Source: Methylophilus glucosoxydans (GTDB lineage: Bacteria; Pseudomonadota; Gammaproteobacteria; Burkholderiales; Methylophilaceae). From it: a DNA stretch of 64,000 bases. Below the pieces are notes generated by a model. It ran no database searches. It worked only from the letters and a program-made list of their open reading frames with translations, and had not been told where the DNA came from. Of the stretch, positions 35,401-41,160 are shown piece after piece; within the stretch, counting starts at the first letter, position 1, and each line of letters starts with the position of its first letter. The stretch covers positions 806,001 through 870,000 of the forward strand of contig NZ_JBHTJW010000002.1 in the NCBI RefSeq assembly GCF_042676145.1, read 5' to 3'. The translations under genes and the position numbers were made by a program.

Positions 35401-35917
35401 TGGTTACGGACAAGCCATTGATGTGAAACCCGGTAGTCGTATTCCTGGTGTATCTCTACATAACCTTAATGCAAGTGTTAACTATGCAGTCAGTAATAGA
35501 TGGACAGTTGGTTTATCTGCGGTTGCCCATTCTGATAGTTATGTTCGTGGCAATGAAAACAACGAGCATAAAGTAGGGGTGATTCAAGATCGGGGGATGG
35601 GTGCGGCAGGTAACGCATTGTTACGTCCAACAAGTAACCCAGGAACTGTCCCCGGTTTTGCCGTATTCAATTTTCAAACCAGCTATAAGCTCAGTAAAGA
35701 GTGGACGGCGACCATGATTGTAAACAATCTTTTTGACAGGGAGTATTTCACTGCTGGTCGCTTAGGGCGTAATCCTTTTTCACCAAGTATAAATGGCGCA
35801 ATTGGCCCTGATGGCTACAACCATAATTCTAATGACTGGCTAAGCACAAACTTCATTTCTCCGGGAGCGCCTCGTGGTGTTTGGTTTAGTCTCAACTGGC
35901 ATTTCGTCCCCGATTAA
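32405..35917 (+). CDS. TonB-dependent receptor 2 with STN signalling domain
   Basis: 1170 residues from ATG 32405 (another ATG at 32378). Signal peptide ends near WQAQAETLN; STN domain (~40-112, YQIPAGDLSDTLPDYAAESG); charged linker; TonB-box-like GIEVRA; plug (~140-300) and a very large barrel with long loops. Plug motifs NVQSISAKEIKEAH and DGIRVNEPFGDVVNWDM are shared with receptor 1, including a 35-base DNA stretch identical in both genes (8180-8214 and 32885-32919). Base composition shifts: the STN/linker part is GC-rich like its neighbours while the barrel is AT-rich (24 of 60 bases G or C at 33781-33840). It ends HFVPD. TonB-ExbBD genes follow directly. The ligand is unknown. Confidence 0.95.
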   Translation: MKNKTLSGYTTPHWLALGLSLALSAWQAQAETLNVSLPKKSYQIPAGDLSDTLPDYAAESGILLGFDPILTQGKRSPALKGQYGVQEGFEALLKDSGLEVVQDKSGRYQLRRAAPKAKPIPGAPEKEDKALKLEGIEVRAKRFYEVGPLPGLGLTKEEIPGNVQSISAKEIKEAHSLSLADLMSRKLQSVTVNDYQGNPFQMDVQYRGFTAGPQIGTPQGLSVFFDGIRVNEPFGDVVNWDMIPMNAIANLDVFPGSNPIFGLNTLGGAFTLKTKDGFNHAGVDADVLTGSFGRKQLQAEGGWNNGTVGLFAAGNFFLEDGWRQNSPSKVNQLFTKASFRGDKVDLNLSTLLVQTDLVGNGLLPSQMYEQDRNSVFTSPDKTKNQLAQFQLSGSYFVNDTFTVTGQVYRRNSKRHQVGSDVVREWNDNFRGKRTPAAGEEFTCLLASTGSQKGIPDMYVIPSPADPSNGSTDITSTDFYQNLSDNVGNTGLYTVDAAQFANLKNTGIPEDMAQALRDTFDFWKNKEERILYNQNQPTPRYSGPAFLDSNSNQITDGNGQPLPSYYIGSSLIGDFQPLGSGDTVYYPNLDDVYFYKYVNVNGVDTLYRFNVVLLAPTNNDKCAAAKAAEDAYPFEPIDGANGNRPGVVEGTPTAIINDNTINQIVDGGSIQLNWNLEHHKFMVGASIDSASADYSNYTQLGFFDAERNAYIDPAQAHPQFIGAYQQIPNNNFSGTNTTQSIYFSETWTPVETLHFNVSGRYNQTFTKNKIAARYGYSTYEITDLIGYPDRVGVCDGDCTTNKPPTYYRPINLFNALDPAETEKFSFYSFNPSLGATWQATDQINIFANVAQGTRVPSVIELGCAFDNTPVLVAGRSIPKSLAENRQCTLPTALSGDPFLPQIRSTSYDLGLRGNWGEGVRWNLGAFQTDLRDDIYFVAVGNGRGFFNTIGDTRRRGIEMGLAGQKDKWSFNVNYALTDATFEDSFRMISPDNSSSTDKNDGYGQAIDVKPGSRIPGVSLHNLNASVNYAVSNRWTVGLSAVAHSDSYVRGNENNEHKVGVIQDRGMGAAGNALLRPTSNPGTVPGFAVFNFQTSYKLSKEWTATMIVNNLFDREYFTAGRLGRNPFSPSINGAIGPDGYNHNSNDWLSTNFISPGAPRGVWFSLNWHFVPD

Positions 35918-35949
35918 CCCCTCAACTTAATAGATTTAACGGCCTTTAG

Positions 35950-35974
35950 GTAAAGTTATGTTAACGACGTCAGG
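35950..35974 (+). promoter_or_regulatory. 25-base motif upstream of exbB, shared with receptor 1 upstream region
   Basis: 23 of 25 bases match 7638-7662: GTAAAGTTA at the start, GTTAAC in the middle and ACGTCAGG at the end, followed by a T-rich run in both places. Probably a common promoter or operator linking the TonB motor genes with receptor 1. Confidence 0.45.
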
Positions 35975-36017
35975 CTTTTTGCGTCGCCAGCGATTAAACA
36001 AGTAAGAGGGTGTAAAT

Positions 36018-36104
36018 GTGAAAAATTCCCGTTGTGTGCATGGAATTTTCCCGATTGGTTTTTGCGGTAGTAATTTTTGGTTGCGCTTGGCCTTGATCCG
36101 GTAA
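36018..36104 (+). CDS. Possible 28-codon leader peptide upstream of exbB
   Basis: GTG at 36018 sits seven bases after AGAGGG and opens a 28-codon frame ending at TAA 36102-36104. The peptide would start with MKNSRCVHG and is basic with a hydrophobic second half. It lies between the 25-base motif and exbB. The good ribosome site is the only support; it may not be expressed. Confidence 0.25.
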   Translation: MKNSRCVHGIFPIGFCGSNFWLRLALIR

Positions 36105-36152
36105 TTTGCATTTGAGCAGTTTTTATTGATAAGTCTATTTTTGGAGCGAGCT

Positions 36153-36791
36153 GTGGATTTGGTGCCTGATATTGTTGATCTCGTGTTGTATTTGCTGGGT
36201 GCGCTCTCGGTGCTGGTGTGGTCCATCATCATCGTCAAAAGCTGGGTGTGGTTCAAGTTGCGCAGTGAGTCCAACAGTTTTTTGTCTGAGTGGCAGCAGG
36301 TGAAAACCATTTATGAGTTGCCGCGCATTATTTCGCACAGTAACAGCAGCTTTGCACGTTTGTGTGATGCGGGGATGCGGGCGATGAATGAGGTGATGGC
36401 GAATTCGGTGTTGCGCCGCAACGAGCGCCAGGAGGTGATTTTGCTCTCGCTCAAGCAACAGGCTTATCTGGAGCAAAAGCGCATGGATGGCGGCGTGGCG
36501 GTGTTGGCGAGCATTGGCTCTACTGCCCCGTTTATCGGCTTGTTTGGCACGGTGTGGGGCATTATGAATGCGCTCAAGACGATCACAGCGACGGGCTCTG
36601 CCGGGTTGGATGTGGTGGCCGGGCCGATTGGTGAGGCGTTGATTGCGACGGCAATTGGCATTGCGACGGCGGTGCCTGCGGTGTTGGCCTACAACTATTT
36701 TATGCGCAAGCAAAAAGTGCACAGGGCCGATATGGAGCAAGTGGCGAGCCGTTTTCAGTCCTTGCTGACACAATCTGGCGTAGAGGGTTAA
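36153..36791 (+). CDS. exbB: ExbB, proton-channel subunit of the TonB motor
   Basis: 212 residues from GTG 36153, chosen for GGAG six bases upstream. Three helices in MotA/TolQ/ExbB topology: ~8-28 (LYLLGALSVLVWSIIIVKSW), ~118-140 (LASIGSTAPFIGLFGTVWGIM, the family signature) and ~160-185 (EALIATAIGIATAVPAVLAYN). With ExbD it uses the proton gradient to drive TonB. It directly follows receptor 2. Confidence 0.96.
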   Translation: MDLVPDIVDLVLYLLGALSVLVWSIIIVKSWVWFKLRSESNSFLSEWQQVKTIYELPRIISHSNSSFARLCDAGMRAMNEVMANSVLRRNERQEVILLSLKQQAYLEQKRMDGGVAVLASIGSTAPFIGLFGTVWGIMNALKTITATGSAGLDVVAGPIGEALIATAIGIATAVPAVLAYNYFMRKQKVHRADMEQVASRFQSLLTQSGVEG

Positions 36792-36795
36792 TGCC

Positions 36796-37209
36796 ATGGC
36801 GATGTTTAGTGATGGTGAGAGCGAAGATTTGGTCAGCGAAATCAATGTGACGCCGCTGGTCGATGTGATGCTGGTGTTGCTGACGGTGTTTATTGTGACG
36901 GCGCCATTGCTGATGAACGCGGTGAAGGTCAAATTGCCGCAGGCCAGTGCCGAGGTGGCGGTGACTGTGCCTAAAACCGCCCACATTAGCGTGACCGATG
37001 CCGGGGAGGTGTTTCTGGACCAGCAAAACATGCCGCTAGACACCTTGACCAAAGAGCTGGGCGTACTCAAGCAGAAGCATGACCCGGCGGTGGAGATTTA
37101 TGCCGATGAGCATGCGCAGTATGGCGTGGTGGCCAAAGTGCTGGCCGCGATTCAGCGCGCGGGTATCAGCAAGTTCAGTTTTGTGATGTCGCCTGAGTCA
37201 CGAAAGTAA
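36796..37209 (+). CDS. exbD: ExbD, TonB motor subunit
   Basis: 137 residues. A single N-terminal helix carries the essential Asp (ISEINVTPLVDVMLVLLTVFIVTAPLL context, read here as INVTPLVDVMLVLLTVF), followed by the periplasmic domain with HISVTDAGEVFLDQQNMPLDTL and AIQRAGISKFSFVM. Four bases after exbB. Confidence 0.96.
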   Translation: MAMFSDGESEDLVSEINVTPLVDVMLVLLTVFIVTAPLLMNAVKVKLPQASAEVAVTVPKTAHISVTDAGEVFLDQQNMPLDTLTKELGVLKQKHDPAVEIYADEHAQYGVVAKVLAAIQRAGISKFSFVMSPESRK

Positions 37210-37215
37210 CGCGCC

Positions 37216-38034
37216 ATGACCACCCTGATTTATCCTCAAGCTCAGCATGACTCACTGCTTTGGCGGGCCGTTGTGCTGTCGCTGGGGTTGCATCTGGTCG
37301 TGGTGTTGCTGTATCCAACATTGAGCAAGATTCAGTTGCCTGCCATCCCCGAGCGCATGGAAATTGAGTTTTTTTCGACCAAAGCGCCAGCCCCAGCTGT
37401 GCAACAGATGTCACCAACCGTGGAGACGCCCAAACCTGCTGAGCCACCCAAGGCTGAACCCAAGCCGATGGTAAAGCCTGTGACGCCTGTAGAGACACCC
37501 AAGCCGGTATTGGCAGCGCCCAACAGCCATGACGCAGATTACCGTGTGCAAGAGCAGCCTGTACAGCCGCCCGCCAAGGTTGAGCCAAGCCCGGCGCCGC
37601 CTGCGCCCAGCAATACGGCCGAGAGTGCGCCGCATGCGACAAACTCAAGCAATGAAAACACCGCTAAAGATGCCAAGCCCAGCGCTGCCGCTGTCACCAC
37701 CGCTCCTGCATCAACCGAGTCTGATGAGCTCAGTGCGAGTGATAGCGATGCCTGGGGGGATTATGGCGAACAACTGCGCTCACTGGTGAATAAAAGCAAA
37801 CAATATCCGGCTATTGCCATCCGCCGTCACCTCGAAGGCGAGGCCACGGTGGTCGCGCAGTTTGTGCGCGGTGAGTTGGTCAATGTGACGGTTGCTGATA
37901 GCAGTAAACATGTCCCCCTCGATGAAGAAGCCATGCGCATGGTGAAAAAGGCCATTGCGCAACTCGGTGTCAAAGACAGCCTGAAAAAGAAGAGCTTCAA
38001 AATAACAATACCGGTCTCTTTCAAGCTGGAATAA
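37216..38034 (+). CDS. tonB: TonB energy-transducing protein
   Basis: 272 residues. One N-terminal anchor helix (~16-36, VVLSLGLHLVVVLLYPTL), a Pro/Lys/Glu/Ala-rich periplasmic spacer (~55-165) and a C-terminal TonB domain (~180-272) with SKQYPAIAIRRHLEGEATVVAQFVRGELVNVTV. It reaches through the periplasm to pull on receptor TonB boxes. Within an island of three receptors it is probably the dedicated energiser. Confidence 0.95.
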   Translation: MTTLIYPQAQHDSLLWRAVVLSLGLHLVVVLLYPTLSKIQLPAIPERMEIEFFSTKAPAPAVQQMSPTVETPKPAEPPKAEPKPMVKPVTPVETPKPVLAAPNSHDADYRVQEQPVQPPAKVEPSPAPPAPSNTAESAPHATNSSNENTAKDAKPSAAAVTTAPASTESDELSASDSDAWGDYGEQLRSLVNKSKQYPAIAIRRHLEGEATVVAQFVRGELVNVTVADSSKHVPLDEEAMRMVKKAIAQLGVKDSLKKKSFKITIPVSFKLE

Positions 38035-38090
38035 CGCGCGGTTTCATGAAGTCAGGCATGCTCAGAAAGTTTATCCCTCACTTTCGCTAA

Positions 38091-38156
38091 CAGGTATGTC
38101 TGCTCTCCAACCCCTGTACCTGCCACTTTCCTCCGGTGGGTACAGGGTCTTTTTTT
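38091..38156 (+). terminator. Terminator after tonB, with an alternative upstream hairpin
   Basis: CCCTGTACC (38112-38120) pairs with GGTACAGGG (38139-38147), followed by a run of Ts: a good intrinsic terminator. The left arm can instead pair upstream, TACCTG (38117-38122) with CAGGTA (38091-38096). The two hairpins exclude each other, an attenuator-like arrangement. Confidence 0.75.
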
Positions 38157-38246
38157 AAGAGAATACTGAGCGGCGTCAGTGGTGATCAATCGTGGTAGCG
38201 CTGGTGACCGTTTAATGAAATAAACATAAGCTTTGGGAGAAGCATA

Positions 38247-38840
38247 GTGATATCAAACACAATTAAAACAACGTTGCTGGTGATGGCGCTATTGATCAGC
38301 CCGCATGCCCAAGCCAAGCTACAAACATTTGAAGAGGTTTTTAAGGGGACTTTGCCTTCGGTTAAAAGCTCGGAGTTTGGTTTTTATGACGAGGTGACTA
38401 CGCTGTTGAGTAAGGATGCGACATTGACCTTGTACTATCAGGTGGTATCAGACGCTCCCTTAAATTCTCTTGCTGGGATATTTACGAGGACGGATGCTTT
38501 AGGTGCATTTTCTGGGAATTTTCTTTTTTACTTGTCCCTTCCTGATTATTTATCTTCAAATAATCAGGAAGTATCACTCTCGGGTTTTTTTGATCAGGAC
38601 CGAGATTCAACGTTGCCCAACACGGGCACTTACAAATATGCATTGGCATTTGGAGAGGCAGGGGCCTATGCAAGTGGTGGAGAGAACTCCACAGGTCAGA
38701 GGGATATGACTTTAAACATTCACTGGCAGATCCGAACCCCTGACATTTTCATCCCAGTGCCAGAGCCGCAGATGGCCTGGTTGTTTTTACTCGGCCTAGT
38801 CACGCTGTGTTTTAAGCGGTCTCAAACAATAATCAAATAA
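38247..38840 (+). CDS. PEP-CTERM exported protein
   Basis: 197 residues; GTG 38247 after GGGAGA. Signal peptide ends in PHAQA. The C-terminus has the full PEP-CTERM tripartite signal: VPEP, a hydrophobic helix (MAWLFLLGLVTLCF) and a basic tail (KRSQ). Such proteins are processed by an exosortase at the inner membrane and are usually surface or matrix associated; no exosortase gene is in the window. The body (~25-170) is beta-rich with no known enzyme motif. It forms a pair with the next gene. Confidence 0.88.
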   Translation: MISNTIKTTLLVMALLISPHAQAKLQTFEEVFKGTLPSVKSSEFGFYDEVTTLLSKDATLTLYYQVVSDAPLNSLAGIFTRTDALGAFSGNFLFYLSLPDYLSSNNQEVSLSGFFDQDRDSTLPNTGTYKYALAFGEAGAYASGGENSTGQRDMTLNIHWQIRTPDIFIPVPEPQMAWLFLLGLVTLCFKRSQTIIK

Positions 38841-38849
38841 GGATTCAAT

Positions 38850-39446
38850 ATGATAAAAATCATCAAACAGGGATTATTGCTGTGTACATTGCTTGGGAGT
38901 CTGCAAGCACAGGCAAAGGTTGAAACCTACCAGCAAAGTTATGCTGGTTATTTGGCGATGAATAACATGATGGCTGCGGATTATTACGTCGATGCCACGA
39001 GTTTTAGTAATGCAGGAAATACACTCTCACTTAACTATGAGGCGTTAAAGCTGGTGTCTGATCCCGAAAACGCTTTATATATCGTGTTTGGTAGCTACAC
39101 CAGAAGTGGCGGGCATCCGACCGTCTCCGGGACTTTTGACTTTAGTCTGAATTTATATGATCCCACGGTCCCCGTTGACCCGTACGCGGATCCTTTACCC
39201 ATCATAGGTACTTTCAACTTGCAGGACCTGAAAGACTTACCGGATGGCTCATATGAGGTGCTTTATGGTGAGACGGGTACACTCAAAGGCTATATTTCTA
39301 AAGATGACTATGTTTCATTCACCATCGATTGGGTTATTTATACGCCTGATAGTGTGGCTGCAGTGCCCGCCCCACCTGCCTCATGGCTGTTTGCTTGTGG
39401 CTTGTTATTGATCGGTGGTATGCGGTTAAACAAACGTAGCGCATAA
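38850..39446 (+). CDS. PEP-CTERM-like exported protein, VPAP variant
   Basis: 198 residues. Signal peptide ends SLQAQAKVETY; the C-terminal sequence is VPAPPASWLFACGLLLIGGMRLNKR, a PEP-CTERM-type signal with VPAP in place of VPEP. The start region (AKVETYQQSYAGYL) parallels that of the preceding protein (AKLQTFEEVFKGTL), and both end in a similar TPD strand before the sorting signal, so they are probably tandem paralogues. The gene ends 9 bases before the set 3 enhancer-like site. Confidence 0.85.
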   Translation: MIKIIKQGLLLCTLLGSLQAQAKVETYQQSYAGYLAMNNMMAADYYVDATSFSNAGNTLSLNYEALKLVSDPENALYIVFGSYTRSGGHPTVSGTFDFSLNLYDPTVPVDPYADPLPIIGTFNLQDLKDLPDGSYEVLYGETGTLKGYISKDDYVSFTIDWVIYTPDSVAAVPAPPASWLFACGLLLIGGMRLNKRSA

Positions 39447-39455
39447 GCCAGTGTT

Positions 39456-39471
39456 TGGTTGTTTATAGCCA
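39456..39471 (+). promoter_or_regulatory. Putative enhancer-binding site, TGGTT-N6-AGCCA, with extra phased half-sites (set 3)
   Basis: The dyad seen in sets 1 and 2, centred about 105 bases before the predicted transcription start. Further half-sites AGCCA (39446-39450) and TGGCT (39478-39482) flank it, so half-sites begin at 39446, 39456, 39467 and 39478, one helical turn apart. Confidence 0.65.
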
Positions 39472-39542
39472 AAGTGGTGGCTGAAATCACTCTATTTTGT
39501 GAGATTAGGCCCAAATCGGCCATTTTTAACGCTCAAATAGCA

Positions 39543-39557
39543 TGGCACAAATTTTGC
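39543..39557 (+). promoter_or_regulatory. Sigma-54-type promoter TGGCAC-N5-TTGC (set 3)
   Basis: TGGCAC at 39543-39548 and TTGC at 39554-39557, a perfect consensus. The predicted start of transcription (about 39569) coincides with the ATG of the sigma gene, so the message may be leaderless. Confidence 0.75.
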
Positions 39558-39568
39558 GAAATCCTTGC

Positions 39569-40090
39569 ATGGAAAAAACAATGCATTGGTGCGGCATTAA
39601 TCTGCAGTGGGCGTATACCGACTTGCTCGGTTATATCCGCTTTAAGGTGGCTTGCCCGCATGTGGCCAAAGATATTCTGCACGATGCATTTATCCGCTAT
39701 ACCGTCTCCACCAGCCTCAACAAAGACCAAGAGCCGCATGCTTACATGCGTAGCATCGCCAAAAACCTCATCGTGGATAGCTATCACCACCAGCAGCGTT
39801 TTATTTCGCTTGAAGCCGAGGTGGGGCTTAACCGCGAGTGGCTGGAAGCGCCAGCCTTGTCGGTGGAACATCTCAACGACATCAAACAGCGGCTGGAGAT
39901 GATTCAGCAGATTCTTGAGCAGTTGCCACCGCGCTGCCGCCAGGTGTTTTGGATGTATCGCGTTGAAGGGTATACCCAACCTGAAATTGCTGCCAATCTT
40001 GGCATCAGCAAAAACATGGTCGAGCGCCATGTGATGCGTGCGATTCTGGACCTCACCAGTGCGCGTGAGCTCATGTTGGTTGAAATGTGA
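39569..40090 (+). CDS. FecI-type ECF sigma factor (set 3)
   Basis: 173 residues from ATG 39569, the position matching the start of the set 1 factor; ATG 39542 lies within the -24 element and is unlikely. Region 2: WAYTDLLGYIRFKVACPHVAKDILHDAFIRY and HAYMRSIAKNLIVDSYHHQ; region 4: ILEQLPPRCRQVFWMYRVEGYTQPEIAANLGISKNMVERHVM. Clearly paralogous to the set 1 factor. It is translationally coupled to fecR (TGATG). Confidence 0.94.
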   Translation: MEKTMHWCGINLQWAYTDLLGYIRFKVACPHVAKDILHDAFIRYTVSTSLNKDQEPHAYMRSIAKNLIVDSYHHQQRFISLEAEVGLNREWLEAPALSVEHLNDIKQRLEMIQQILEQLPPRCRQVFWMYRVEGYTQPEIAANLGISKNMVERHVMRAILDLTSARELMLVEM

Positions 40091-41070
40091 TGCACAAGCA
40101 CGACGAGGCGATCAGACAGGCTGCCGTGCGCTGGTATATGCGCATGCGAGAGGCCGCCCCAGATGCGCCTGAGCGCACGACATTTGAAGTGTGGTTGATG
40201 ACGGACCGCAGGCATCAGGCCGCTTACCAGATGGTGGAATCCACCATGGAAGACTTTAGCTCGACCGAGCGGCTCAAGGCGCTGTCTAGTGCCATGTCGC
40301 AAAAGCAATACTTTGAACAAAGCGCGCGCCGCAAAAAACTCAGCAAGCTGGGCTCAGGCCTGGCACTCATGCTGCTATGCGTAGGCTTGGGCTTTTTCGG
40401 TCGCAGCCAATATGTGCAGTGGCAGGCGCTGCCTTTGTCGACGCAGGTGCACACCACCAGTGTGGCACAGCTCTCCAAACAAACCCTGGCTGACGGCTCG
40501 GTGATCACCGCGAATGCCAACACGACCATGGAAATTGTCTACTATCGCCATCAGCGCCTGATCAAACTCAGCCGTGGTGAAGCCATCTTCGAGGTGACCA
40601 AAGATGCTGAACGTCCATTTGTTGTCGAAACCCCGCAAGCCAAAGTCACCGTATTAGGCACACGCTTTGCCGTCAATCAGCTCAGCAAAAAAGTGCGCAT
40701 CAGTGTGGATCATGGCCGCGTGCAAGTCGGGCGCAGTGATGGCAGCGCCCCTACTTTGATTCTGCACAACGGTGAAGTGGCCGAGATCGAGCCAAATAGC
40801 ACGCCGCACAAAGTCAATCGCCAGGCGGCAGACAGCTTCAGCTTTATCAGTGGCCGTATCGTGTTTGACCGTGCCGATATGTTTGAAGTCGCCGATACGC
40901 TATCACGCTACCGCAACCCGCCAGTGCATGCGGCGTTTGCAGCAGAGACGCCCAAAGTGAATGCCGTGCTCAAAATCAGTGAGCTGGAGCGTTTTATCAG
41001 CACCTTGCCGCAATCGGTGCCCGTCAGCGTCAAACCCAAAGAGGATGCACTAGTCATCGCACCTAAATAA
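40090..41070 (+). CDS. FecR-like anti-sigma/signal-transducing protein (set 3)
   Basis: 326 residues from ATG 40090. Sigma-binding N-terminus (~8-65, AAVRWYMRMREAAPDAPERTTFEVWLMTDRRHQAAYQ), membrane helix (~83-103, LGSGLALMLLCVGLGFFG), periplasmic FecR domain (TLADGSVITANANTTMEIVYYRHQRLIKLSRGEAIFEVTKDAERPF and VTVLGTRFAV) and C-terminal RIVFDRADMFEVADTLSRY. It resembles the set 1 FecR closely and set 2 less. Confidence 0.95.
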   Translation: MHKHDEAIRQAAVRWYMRMREAAPDAPERTTFEVWLMTDRRHQAAYQMVESTMEDFSSTERLKALSSAMSQKQYFEQSARRKKLSKLGSGLALMLLCVGLGFFGRSQYVQWQALPLSTQVHTTSVAQLSKQTLADGSVITANANTTMEIVYYRHQRLIKLSRGEAIFEVTKDAERPFVVETPQAKVTVLGTRFAVNQLSKKVRISVDHGRVQVGRSDGSAPTLILHNGEVAEIEPNSTPHKVNRQAADSFSFISGRIVFDRADMFEVADTLSRYRNPPVHAAFAAETPKVNAVLKISELERFISTLPQSVPVSVKPKEDALVIAPK

Positions 41071-41116
41071 TCTTTACAAGTATTTTTAATCCCGCATATC
41101 AGGCATTTTGCCTGCT

Positions 41117-41152
41117 CGTCAGTTACCTCTCTATCAACCCCTGTAACTGACG
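41117..41152 (+). promoter_or_regulatory. 10-bp inverted repeat just before receptor 3
   Basis: CGTCAGTTAC (41117-41126) and GTAACTGACG (41143-41152) are perfect complements with a 16-base loop. The right arm ends 8 bases before the ATG and covers the only purine-rich ribosome-site candidate (GACGGA). Folding would hide the start region, suggesting translational control; alternatively it is an operator. The loop resembles the sequence between the arms of the hairpin after tonB. Confidence 0.6.
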
Positions 41153-41160
41153 GATGCACT

